A stretch of 14,367 bases of DNA from assembly GCA_040393065.1 (NCBI GenBank), contig JBEBUW010000107.1, forward strand, positions 1 through 14,367. Reading direction: 5' to 3'. Under the pieces are notes generated by a model, which saw nothing but the letters and a program-made list of their open reading frames with translations, was not told the DNA's origin and ran no database searches. Position numbers and translations under genes: made by a program. Shown one piece after another: positions 1-7,800 of this stretch. The first letter of the stretch is position 1. Each line of letters begins with the position of its first letter. The DNA comes from JACCWM01 sp040393065 (GTDB lineage: Bacteria; Myxococcota_A; Bradymonadia; Bradymonadales; Bradymonadaceae).

Positions 1-478
1 TCTGGGGGATGACGCCGCTGGCACGGGTGTTGCGAAAGAAGATGTCTGCGTAGCCAGCCAGGCTTTCGACGCCTTCCTGGATGCGTGCGCCGCCGGAGTC
101 GTTCAGACCGATGACGGGTGCGCCGACTTTCATGGCCATGTCCATGATTTTGCAGATTTTCTGGGCGTAGGCTCCGCTTAAGCTGCCGCCGAAGACGGTG
201 AAATCCTGGGCGAAGACGTAGACCAGGCGGCCGTCGACTTTGCCATAGCCTGTGACGACGCCGTCACCGGGGATTTTGTTCTGGTCCATGCCGAAATCGG
301 CGCAGCGGTTGGTGACGAACTTATCGAGTTCGACGAATGTGCCTGGATCGAGCAAAAGGTCGATTCGTTCGCGGGCGGTGTATTTACCGGCTTTGTGCTG
401 GCGATCGATGCGGTCTTGTCCGCCGCCGAGTTCGGCGAGTGCGTTGAGCTCTTGGAGTTTTTTGATGTTTGCGTTCAT
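1..478 (-). CDS. Acyl-CoA carboxylase carboxyltransferase (propionyl/methylmalonyl-CoA type), 5' part
   Basis: This is the N-terminal 159 residues of a biotin-dependent carboxyltransferase. The reading frame is open to the left edge, so the gene is cut by the window and not broken. Family members are about 510-520 residues long, so roughly the first third is visible. The translated sequence starts MNANIKKLQELN and has the typical early segment KYTARERIDLLLDPGTF (residues 32-48). It then shows FAQDFTVFGGSL (89-100) and GLNDSGGARIQEGV (124-137), the glycine-rich acyl-CoA-binding and oxyanion-hole region of PccB/MmdA proteins. Known relatives transfer carboxyl groups between biotin and propionyl-, methylmalonyl- or acetyl-CoA in the cytoplasm. 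Which substrate applies cannot be settled from this part. The ATG at 476-478 is chosen because it matches the family's N-terminus. No strong Shine-Dalgarno is seen. It lies 33 bp after glgA and may be read through from it. Confidence 0.93.
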   Translation of the reverse strand, partial: MNANIKKLQELNALAELGGGQDRIDRQHKAGKYTARERIDLLLDPGTFVELDKFVTNRCADFGMDQNKIPGDGVVTGYGKVDGRLVYVFAQDFTVFGGSLSGAYAQKICKIMDMAMKVGAPVIGLNDSGGARIQEGVESLAGYADIFFRNTRASGVIPQ

Positions 479-511
479 GGTACATCCACGTCTTAAAGAT
501 CAGGCGAAACT

Positions 512-2092
512 TCAGGCTTTGGCCCGGGAGGTTTTTTTGCTTTTTGCGGCTCTGGCTTCGGCTTTTTTGTCGAGCGCGCGGTAGTAGACTTCTTCGTAAT
601 GGATGGCGGCATTGGCCCAGGAGAAGCTTTTCTTCATGGCGCGGACCATCAGTGGTCGCCATTTGCGGTAATTTTTGTACATGGTTGTGGCGCGTTCGAT
701 GGCCTGGATGAGCGCGTCTTCGGTGTATTCGGTGAAGACAAAGCCGGAGCCGGAATCGCCGGTGCCGGCGTCGATGACGGTATCAACCAGGCCGCCGGTT
801 GCGTGCACGATGGGAAGGGTGCCGTAGCGCATGGCGTAGATCTGGGTCAGTCCGCAGGGCTCGAAACGGCTGGGGATGAGGAGCATGTCGGCGCCGGCCT
901 GGATTTTATGTGCCAGGGCTTCGGAGTATCCGAGATGCAGGGCGACGCGGCGCGGGTATTTTTCGGCCAGGTCTTTGAGCGCCTGGCTGTACTGATTGTT
1001 GCCATCGCCGAGGACGACGAGTTGGAAGCCCTGTTGTTCGTTTTCGAAGTTGGCGAAGAGCTTTTGGAGGGCCGGGATGAGGATGTCGAGGCCTTTTTGC
1101 TCGGTGAGCCGGCTGACCATAGCGAGCGTGGGCAGGGTGGGGCGGATGGGCAGGCCAAATTCGTGTTGGAGTTCGGCTTTGTTGCGGCGTTTGCCGTTGA
1201 GCTCTTCGATGCTGTAGCGCACGGGGATGTAGTGATCGACTTTGGGGCCCCAGATGCTGTAGTCGGCGCCGTTGAGGATTCCGGAGAGGTCTTCGGTGCG
1301 TGCGCTGAGGACTTCGTGGAGTCCGCAGCCGCCTTCGGGTGTCTGGATTTCCTCGGCATAGGTGGGGCTGACCGTGGTGATGGCGTCGGCGTGGATCAGG
1401 GCGCCTTTCAGGTAATTGATCTGCTGGTCGCTATCGAGGAGTTCGTCGGCGGATTCGAAGCGTTTGGGTAGGCCGGTGGCTTTGAGTGCGTCTTTGCTGA
1501 AGCATCCCTGGTAGGCCATGTTGTGGATGGTGAGGACGGTCGCGATGTTTTCGAGTTCTTTTTCGTAGTAGTAATCGAGGTATACGGGCGCGAGTCCGGT
1601 GTGCCAGTCGTTGCAGTGGATGATGTCGATGGGCATGGAGAACTGGCGTGCGAATTCGACGATGGCGCGGCTGAAGAAGGCGAAGCGCTCGGCGTTATCG
1701 ACGAAATCGTTGTCCTGGTAGCCGTAGAGTCCGTCGCGTCCGAACATTTCGTCGTTTTCGAGGAAAAACACGGTGGCGCCGCCGTCGATGCGTGTTTCCC
1801 AGATGGTGACGTCGATTTTGGCCTGGCTTTTGGCGCGGCGCGGGACTTCCAGGGGTTTGAGGCGCCGGGCAAGCTGCATGGCCTGGGGATCGAGGTGTTT
1901 GTAGAGCGGGGTGAAGATGGCGACGTTGTGTCCGCGTTTGGCGAGTGCTTTGGGCAGGGCAGCGGCGACGTCGGCGAGTCCGCCGGTTTTGGAGAAGGGG
2001 ACGACTTCGCTGGAAGCGAAGACGATGCTTAAGCGGCGCGGAGCCTGGTCGGGTCGGGTGTCGCGGGTTTTGACGAGTTTGGACAAGTCCAT
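512..2092 (-). CDS. glgA: Glycogen synthase (ADP-glucose type, GT5)
   Basis: This gene encodes a 526-residue retaining glycosyltransferase that elongates alpha-1,4-glucan from a nucleotide-glucose donor, normally ADP-glucose in bacteria. The GT5 signature KTGGLADV is at residues 35-42. HCNDWHTGL is at 159-167 and SRLTEQKG at 327-334. The C-terminal donor-binding stretch SRFEPCGLTQIYAMRYGTLP is at 408-427, followed by TGGL at 432-435, and SWANAAIHYEEVY (491-503) closes the fold. The protein is about 50 residues longer than usual (around 477). The excess is a short N-terminal leader of about 20 residues before the first strand and a Lys/Arg/Ala-rich tail from about 508 to the end. It starts 7 bp after the galT stop codon. 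A weak AAGG ribosome-binding site overlaps the last galT codons, which points to co-transcription and possibly coupled translation. Confidence 0.95.
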   Translation of the reverse strand: MDLSKLVKTRDTRPDQAPRRLSIVFASSEVVPFSKTGGLADVAAALPKALAKRGHNVAIFTPLYKHLDPQAMQLARRLKPLEVPRRAKSQAKIDVTIWETRIDGGATVFFLENDEMFGRDGLYGYQDNDFVDNAERFAFFSRAIVEFARQFSMPIDIIHCNDWHTGLAPVYLDYYYEKELENIATVLTIHNMAYQGCFSKDALKATGLPKRFESADELLDSDQQINYLKGALIHADAITTVSPTYAEEIQTPEGGCGLHEVLSARTEDLSGILNGADYSIWGPKVDHYIPVRYSIEELNGKRRNKAELQHEFGLPIRPTLPTLAMVSRLTEQKGLDILIPALQKLFANFENEQQGFQLVVLGDGNNQYSQALKDLAEKYPRRVALHLGYSEALAHKIQAGADMLLIPSRFEPCGLTQIYAMRYGTLPIVHATGGLVDTVIDAGTGDSGSGFVFTEYTEDALIQAIERATTMYKNYRKWRPLMVRAMKKSFSWANAAIHYEEVYYRALDKKAEARAAKSKKTSRAKA

Positions 2093-2099
2093 AGGAAAT

Positions 2100-3110
2100 T
2101 TACCTTAATTCGATGTCACGCAGATGCTGAGCGGCGGTCTCCGACGGAATCGGATTGATGTACAGACCAGAACCGCGTTCGAAGCCCGCGATGGTGTTCA
2201 ATTTGGGAATAAGTTCAATATGCCAGTGATACGGCGCAATGTTTTTGTATTTGAATGGCGCGGAGTGCAACATCAGATTGAATGCGGGGTACTCGAGCGC
2301 GATGTTGAGTTTTTGCAGGACGACGCGCAGGGCTTCGGCGAGGTCGTCGTAGAGCGACTCATTTTCAGCTTCGTACCACGGTTCATGTCGACGGGGAAGG
2401 AAGAGAACTTCGAAAGGAAACCGCGAGGCGAAGGGAGCGAGTGCAACCACGCGCTGGTTTTGAAAGATGATGCGTTCGCCGGTTTCTAGTTCCTGGTCGA
2501 GTATGTCGCAAAAGACGCAGCGCTGGCGGAAGTCGAAGTATCGTGCAACGCCGTCGAGTTCTTCCTGGAGGTTTTTGGGGACCATGGGAAGTGCGATGAG
2601 CTGGCTGTGGACGTGTTCTAAGGTGGCGCCGGCTTCGGCGCCTTGGTTTTTGAAGACCATGACGGATTCAAAGCGCGGATCGTTTTTGAGGTCGCGCATT
2701 CTTTCTTGCCAGGCGAGCAAGACAGTTTTGATGTCGGGTGTGGCGAGTTGTGCGAAGTCGATGATGTGCTGGCTGGATTCGATGATGACTTCGTGTGCGC
2801 CGATGCCTTGCATGGAGTCGTAGATGCCTTCGCCGCGTTTTTTTAGGTCGCCTTCGACGCGCAGGGCCGGGAATTTGTTGGGGACGACGCGCACCTGCCA
2901 GTGGTTCGGGTTGTCGGCGTGCAGGTGCGGATTGTTGGGCGGGAAGGTGCGAATCTGGGGAGGTGTGGCGGATTCGTTGCCCGGGCAGAAGGGGCAGAAA
3001 TCGGCCGCGAGTGAGAGGCGCTCTATTTTGAAATCGCGGGGGCGTCTGGCGCGTTCGGTGGCGATGATCACCCACTGGTTGTTGACGGGATTTTTTCGAA
3101 ACAGGGGCAT
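2100..3110 (-). CDS. galT: Galactose-1-phosphate uridylyltransferase (HIT superfamily)
   Basis: This is a 336-residue GalT-family nucleotidyltransferase, close to the family's usual length of about 330-350. The N-terminus carries NQWVIIATERARRPRDF (11-27). A metal-binding CPFC is at 39-42 and is followed by the family's PGNE. The active site reads EHVHSQ (165-170). By analogy with the HPHxQ motif of E. coli GalT, H168 would be the nucleophile that forms the uridylyl-enzyme, and V replaces the usual proline. A second Cys pair, CVFC, is at 198-201, and YHWHIEL (294-300) supplies the later histidines. The C-terminus AGFERGSGLYINP (308-320) is typical. The family exchanges UMP between UDP-glucose and hexose-1-phosphates. 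No galK or galE is seen nearby; the partner here is glgA, 7 bp downstream. The preferred donor or acceptor could therefore differ from galactose, since some relatives act on ADP-sugars. Confidence 0.92.
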   Translation of the reverse strand: MPLFRKNPVNNQWVIIATERARRPRDFKIERLSLAADFCPFCPGNESATPPQIRTFPPNNPHLHADNPNHWQVRVVPNKFPALRVEGDLKKRGEGIYDSMQGIGAHEVIIESSQHIIDFAQLATPDIKTVLLAWQERMRDLKNDPRFESVMVFKNQGAEAGATLEHVHSQLIALPMVPKNLQEELDGVARYFDFRQRCVFCDILDQELETGERIIFQNQRVVALAPFASRFPFEVLFLPRRHEPWYEAENESLYDDLAEALRVVLQKLNIALEYPAFNLMLHSAPFKYKNIAPYHWHIELIPKLNTIAGFERGSGLYINPIPSETAAQHLRDIELR

Positions 3111-3137
3111 GTGTGCTCGCGGCCGTGGAAGTTAGGG

Positions 3138-3320
3138 TCAGGAGAGTGAGTTTTCGAGTTCACGGAAAGCCTCAGCGGCTTTGGTGAGTTTGTCGATTTC
3201 AGCACGTTTTTCTTTGATGCTGATGGCGATGTTGTCGCGTTGACGTTCCAGGGTGAGAAGTTTTTTTTCAGCGCTTTTGATGATCTCTTCCAGAGAGCTT
3301 GGCGTGGTTTTTTGAGACAT
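3138..3320 (-). CDS. Small coiled-coil protein, 60 aa
   Basis: This is an unrecognised 60-residue protein, probably cytoplasmic, with no signal peptide or membrane span. After a short Ser/Thr-rich start, residues 9-60 look like one long charged helix with leucine/isoleucine spacing typical of a coiled coil (SLEEIIKSAEKKLLTLERQR, later EKRAEIDKLTKAAEAF). It probably dimerises or binds a helical partner. It lies 27 bp upstream of galT and 80 bp downstream of the winged-helix gene, all in the same direction. An adaptor or partner role for that regulator is possible but is only inferred. The ATG at 3318-3320 is the only methionine. A weak GGA lies nine bases upstream. The frame is free of stops and the codon choice looks ordinary, but the small size limits certainty. 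Confidence 0.6.
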   Translation of the reverse strand: MSQKTTPSSLEEIIKSAEKKLLTLERQRDNIAISIKEKRAEIDKLTKAAEAFRELENSLS

Positions 3321-3400
3321 GATTATAGGTCCATGATTGAGAGTTAGAAATGAAGGTAAATGCTATGAAAATGTAGCGGCAATTGATGAATTGCTACTTT

Positions 3401-3868
3401 TTAGCCGATTACTTGCCAGCGTCCGTGTCCGACCTTTTTCAGGACGCCTTCGGTTTCGAGGGTTGTCATCAGGGCATAAACATAGCTTCGCAGGCTGCTG
3501 GAGAGGTCGCCTTCGAGATGACGGATTTGTTCGATAACTTCAGCGGTACGGAAGCTGTCTTGTTCGGCGCTGAGTGCGCGGCAGATGGCTTCGATCTGGG
3601 CGCGTCGTGCACCGCGTGCGGGGCGTCCGCTGTCGGGATTGGTTTCCAGGGCGCTTGCGCCATAGGCGGCACGTGCGCGGCGACCGCGGGTGGTTTTGGG
3701 GCTGATGCCCAGAGTGGTGCGAAGTTCTTCCAGAGCACGGCGTGCATCGTGGGTTTGAATGTTGAATTGTTGATAGCGCTCTTCCAGTTCAACAAGTTCT
3801 TGTTGATGCTGTTGAACGGCTTGTTCGAGATTGGCAATTTCCTCGGAAAAGCTGATGATTTTAGTCAC
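3401..3868 (-). CDS. Coiled-coil / basic linker / winged-helix-like protein
   Basis: This is an unrecognised 155-residue protein with three visible parts. Residues 7-52 form a glutamine/glutamate-rich coiled coil. Residues 58-90 are a basic, Gly/Pro-containing linker with AT-hook-like clusters RGRRARAA (61-68) and SGRPARGARRA (80-90). Residues 91-155 look like a winged-helix unit: helices around IEAICRAL, TAEVIEQI and SSSLRSYVYALMTTLETEGV, then a wing ending KKVGHGRWQVIG. Dimerising coil plus flexible basic linker plus DNA-binding tail recalls nucleoid-associated proteins such as H-NS in layout, not in sequence. A DNA-binding regulator is the best inference. The GTG at 3866-3868 is chosen because GGAG lies six bases upstream. 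An in-frame ATG at 3878-3880 would add four residues and one at 3926-3928 would add twenty, but neither has a good ribosome-binding site. Confidence 0.7.
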   Translation of the reverse strand: MTKIISFSEEIANLEQAVQQHQQELVELEERYQQFNIQTHDARRALEELRTTLGISPKTTRGRRARAAYGASALETNPDSGRPARGARRAQIEAICRALSAEQDSFRTAEVIEQIRHLEGDLSSSLRSYVYALMTTLETEGVLKKVGHGRWQVIG

Positions 3869-3874
3869 GAAAAA

Positions 3875-3878
3875 CTCC
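3875..3878 (-). promoter_or_regulatory. Ribosome-binding site deciding the GTG start
   Basis: GGAG on the minus strand, six bases before the GTG at 3866-3868. It is the best Shine-Dalgarno match upstream of the winged-helix gene. It also overlaps the alternative ATG at 3878-3880, which argues against that ATG. Confidence 0.5.
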
Positions 3879-3919
3879 ATGGTTAATTGTTGAGTTGATA
3901 GGTATACATCCTGAAGCAA

Positions 3920-3949
3920 TGCATACAATGATGATAATCAACATGTCAA
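3920..3949 (-). promoter_or_regulatory. Candidate promoter of the winged-helix gene
   Basis: On the minus strand an exact TTGACA (3944-3949) is followed, 18 bases on, by TATGCA (3920-3925), which matches TATAAT at only three positions. The site lies in an AT-rich stretch about 50 bases upstream of the chosen start and downstream of the terminator of the preceding gene, where a promoter is expected. The palindromic hexamer ACATGT occurs at 3941-3946, overlapping the -35 box, and again at 3960-3965. It could be a paired operator. Confidence 0.35.
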
Positions 3950-4053
3950 ATGCGGCTCTACATGTAAGAGAATATAAACGCAAAGGTGAACTATGTTGAA
4001 AGTCTGTCAGGTTAAAGGGGATAGCGAGAGAATAAGGTAAGGTGCAAGAACGT

Positions 4054-4090
4054 AAAATGCCTGCGGCGGGAGGCGATTCGACGCAGGCAT
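4054..4090 (-). terminator. Rho-independent terminator after the DUF72 gene
   Basis: A perfect 9-bp inverted repeat, ATGCCTGCG (4057-4065) and CGCAGGCAT (4082-4090), encloses a 16-base loop. Read on the minus strand, the stem is followed directly by a short T-run (TTTT, counting the last stem base, then ACG). It sits about 40 bases past the DUF72 stop codon and separates that gene from the winged-helix/galT/glgA group. The rest of the 260-base gap on either side contains no other gene I can support. Confidence 0.75.
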
Positions 4091-4129
4091 CTGTGGAAGT
4101 TTTATGATGTTTCAGAATGTGAGGAGAGT

Positions 4130-4828
4130 TTATTCTTCGTGTTGCAGGGCGTTGCGAAGTTCGCGCGCGTGTTTCCACTGGAATCTTCCACGTAACAACA
4201 TGAATACACGGTCATGTCCCTGGGTCCAGTCGATGAGTTGTTCGATGTCATAGGTATCGAATTCGCGTCGCATGCCGGCGCGTTCTGTGAGGATGAAGCA
4301 GGCGTCGCCGTGCGTTAAGTCGATTCCGTCGCGCTCCAGTAAGAAGGGGTCGACGGCATAGGCGATGCGCAGGCTTTGGGCAAAATCGCGTGTTTGCTCT
4401 ACCGGCCACATACCTTCACTTTCCCAGATTAAGACAAATTTCTGGTTTTGATAAAGTTCATTGGCGAGTTGTGTGATGAGGGCACGGTTGTTGGCGTTCG
4501 GAGAGAAGGAAAGCGGTGTTTTTAAAAAGACGGCTCGCGCAGCGAGGGCGCGCGCGGCTTCCAGAGTTTTGGCCCAGCCTTCGCGTACGCTGTCGTCGAG
4601 CTGTGCTGCGTTTTGGTCGGAGAGGCGGATGAGGCCTTGTGTGACGGCGGGATCCACGTGGAGCACGAAGCCAAAGCCTTTGGGGGATTCAACGCGCCAG
4701 CGGTTCAGGGTGCTGATAGAGGGTTTTTGTTCGTAGGTTTCGAGGTCGAGCTCAAGGGCATTGCAGGTGGCAAAGTAGCGGCCCCATCCGTGGGGGACGT
4801 GATCGCAGCCATAATAAATTTTGGTCAT
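4130..4828 (-). CDS. Divergent DUF72 family protein
   Basis: This is a 232-residue cytoplasmic protein that resembles DUF72 (YecE-like), a TIM-barrel family of unknown function. Visible family features are the opening IYYGCDHVPHGWGRYFATCN (residues 4-23, corresponding to the usual YYGtsGWsY start) and LNRWRVESPKGFGFVLHV (41-58, the usual RWaeetPegF.Favk). Also visible are AVFLKTPLSFSP (99-110) for the 'lvqlPpsF' strand and FVLIWESEGMW (131-141) for the 'EfRh.sW' segment. The C-terminus is shorter and lacks the usual YFNN segment, so this is a divergent or trimmed member. It starts 36 bp after the stop of the 1267-residue gene and shares its direction, so the two are probably co-transcribed and end at the terminator near 4054-4090. 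No clear Shine-Dalgarno is seen at the ATG. Confidence 0.65.
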   Translation of the reverse strand: MTKIYYGCDHVPHGWGRYFATCNALELDLETYEQKPSISTLNRWRVESPKGFGFVLHVDPAVTQGLIRLSDQNAAQLDDSVREGWAKTLEAARALAARAVFLKTPLSFSPNANNRALITQLANELYQNQKFVLIWESEGMWPVEQTRDFAQSLRIAYAVDPFLLERDGIDLTHGDACFILTERAGMRREFDTYDIEQLIDWTQGHDRVFMLLRGRFQWKHARELRNALQHEE

Positions 4829-4864
4829 AAGGTTGTATCGCTTGTCTGGTAAGGTTTTGAAGAA

Positions 4865-7800
4865 TTAGTCAAAAACAAAGATAAGTTCGCTTCCGTGGCG
4901 CTCGATGCTGGCGTCGATTCGGCTAAGTGCCTGTCGATGTTGGCTCCAGAAGACGTCGAGTCGGGTGCGTTCCAGGGTCGAAGGCTGGTCAAAGAGAACG
5001 GAATTGGCGAGTTCCGGCGTGAGGGCGCGGAGGGCGGCTACCGTACTTCGGCTGAAACGCCCCGTCCACTCAAAACGTCCCAGGACGCGGCGTGAGGCGC
5101 GGGACTGGAACGTCTGGCCGTTGTTGTAGGAGATGATTGTTCCCTGCGCAAAGGGAGTTCCCTGGCCGTACAGGGCGGGGTTGCTGCTGAAGCGCTCCCA
5201 GTTGTTGGTCAGAAAGTCGAACAGAATCAGGCTGGAAACCTGTGCGGCCAGTTCGCGGGTTGTGATGTCGTTCTGGTGTTCGAGGATGGCGCGGTGGAGT
5301 TGGCCTTCACCAAAGTTTTCGAGGCGGGCGTGGGCTTCTTGAAAGTCCTGGCTGATGGCATTGAACGTTGGTGCGGTGCCGAGCCAGTCTCTCCACAGGC
5401 CGGTGATTTCGATGGGCCAGCCGGTGGTTGCAGGGACGAGTTCCTGGAGTGCGCCGTAGACGAATTGCGTATCGGGATTGCCGTTGGCATCGGCGGGCGA
5501 TTGCCAGAGCATTTGTGCAGTCAGCTCGGAGTCGGGGGCGATGCGTTCCCAGTCGGCGCGCAGGATTTTTGCCGGGGCGGTGTGAGGAATGTCGAAGTCG
5601 CAGAGGATCATTTCGCAGAGGCGATAGGCCGCGATTTCTGAGCGCCAGGCGTCGCTGCTGTTGGATTTTGCGGGTTTGAAAATGAAGCGGTCGGCACCGT
5701 CGCGGGTCAGGATGATGTGCGGCGTGGGTGCGGATTGATCGATTCTAATACCGTTGATGTTGAAAAGGGCGACGGCATCGAGGGGTTCAGATTTTTGCAG
5801 GTCGGCGTCAGACTGGATGCTTTCCTGGAAAATGGTGCGGAACTCGTCGGTTTGATCCGATGTGGCCATGCCGTGCGCAGCGATGGCGCGGGCGTGGCGG
5901 AAGTTCTGTTGGCCGAGCAGTTCACGGGCGATGGCGAGGCTATCGTCCGGTGTTTTGGCGCTGTTTTGCCAGCGCAGATAGGGTTCGGGCGTGTTTGAGT
6001 TCCCGGCGATTTCCGCTGGAACCGCCTCCTGAACCCGCTGCTCTGCCGAAGCTTCCTCGGCAAGCTCGCCGTCGAGCTCTTCGTTGGCAGGGGCTTGTTG
6101 GTCGGCCGGAGCTTCAGGGGTGGGGGGCGTCTGGGGATCGGTCGGGGCTTTGTCGGGAGCGGCGACCAGTTTGGGAGATGCCGAGGGCTTCTCGGGGGCA
6201 GAATCAGTATGTTTACCGTTCTGGGTGCTGTTCTGGGTGAAGAAATAGGTCGCTGCGCAGATTGCGAGAAGCAGGACCAGGAGAACGGGAAGAAGTTTGC
6301 CTTTTTTGCGAGTTTTGTCAGGCGCTTCGTCGAGTTCCAGGTCATCTTCTACATCTTGTACGGCCTGGGTGGCAGCGATTGGCTCGGGTTGTGCGTCCTG
6401 GGGCAGGTTTATGGGTGCGGATTCGGCGGCAGTGTCGAAAAGTTGGTCCGCGGTTGATGTAGAGGTGGCTGGCGTAGCAGTTTGCGCCGGGCCGGTTTTG
6501 TCGTTTTGCGCTTGTTCTTGTGCGGGTGTTTCCTCTTGTAGATCGGCTTGCTGCGGGCCGGATTCATCGTTGAGAAGTGGATCGTTATCGACTTCGGAGT
6601 CCGAGAGGAGCGCAAAGTTGGGTTCTTCAGAAAACGCGAGCAAAGGCTCAGAAACCGGTCCATCTGGCGATGAAGCGGCCGGAGCGGTGGGCTCGGATTT
6701 GGCGCGTGGCGCTTCGTTGGTTTCGTTGATGAAGACAGGACTGGAGATGAGCACGTCGGAAGTGGCGGGAGCGTTGATGGGCTGGCTTCGTTCCGTAGTT
6801 TCGACTTCGCGGGGGCTGGAGATGCGCGAGAGCAGGGCGTGTGCTTCGGCGGCAAATCTGCGGCGAAGTTCTTCGAACACCGGGTGTTGGCTGACGGGCA
6901 TCCAGTCGCCGTCGGCTTCGGCGATTTCTTCGGCGCCGAGCAATACACCGCCTTTGATGAGCTGAATCAGGCCGTCTTTGTCGACGGGTTCATAGACGAT
7001 GTTTTCGATAAGCAGTCGGTAGGTGCCGCGGCCGAGGACTTGTTGGATTTCTGCGGTGGGCAGGCGGATAAAGCCGCTGCCACGGTTTTCGGACGCAAGG
7101 GCGGCGTCGATTTCCATGCTTTCACGGCGTTGACGCAGGCGTGCGAGCATGGATTGTGAAGTGGTTTTGCCGGAACGATCCGGGCGAACGGTGATGCTGT
7201 CGTGCGTGATTGGATGAGGTGGCTTTTCGGGAGCCGGGGCGATGCCCGCAAAGAGGCCGTCGTGGATTCCGGAGTTTTCGGTGACGCTCAGCTTTTCTTT
7301 GAGCGAAGGCATCGGTTTGGAAGCCGCCTTTGGGACTGGCGGAACGCTGCTTTTTTTGGGGGCCGCCGGAAGCGGTTCCACAGGCGTGGGTGTGGAGGTG
7401 GCCGGGTTGATTGAGGGAATGGTTGGTCGATTGTTGATCGGTAATTGGATGCGCGATTGCGATAATTCCGTGGAGCTATCGAGAATCGAGGCGACTTCGT
7501 CTTCGGTGATCTCGACGGAAAGCGCGGGTTTGGATTGCGTTTTTCTGGACTCGGTTTTGGGCGCGGGCTCGGCTTTGGGGAGGGCGTCGCCGGGTAGAGT
7601 TGCTCTGCGTTTTCGTGCTCGCTTGAAGAGCTTTGCAAGCGAGGGTTCGGCTGCCGGGTCTGAGTTTTCTTCTGCCGCAGTGATGGTAGGTTTGTTTTGA
7701 AGGGTTGTTCGATCCAGCGTGGAGTCGGCTGCCAGCGATTCGTCGTCGGGGAAGTCTGCCCAGGCGCGGTATTCTTCGGGGATGGCGTCGGCTTTCAGGA

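Noticed and set aside
599..1471. Long + strand open frame (290 codons) opposite glgA
   Set aside because: It lies wholly antisense to well-supported glgA, its product is a Gly/Val/Ala/Asp/Glu/Phe-rich shadow typical of GC-rich antisense frames, and it has no recognisable domain.
3322..3327. Exact TATAAT just upstream of the 60-aa gene on the minus strand
   Set aside because: Transcription from it would start inside or after the start codon, and the -35 position (TTTCTA) matches poorly, so it cannot serve as that gene's promoter.
3373..3402. Stem GTAGC/GCTAC with inner AATT pairs, followed by T residues on the + strand
   Set aside because: The T-run follows the stem on the + strand, where no gene ends. 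On the minus strand the tail is only ATTTTC and the stem is short and bulged, so it is a poor terminator for the winged-helix gene.
3861..4178. Minus-strand 105-codon frame across the winged-helix upstream region
   Set aside because: It runs through the terminator at 4054-4090 and overlaps both neighbours in other frames; no domain is seen.
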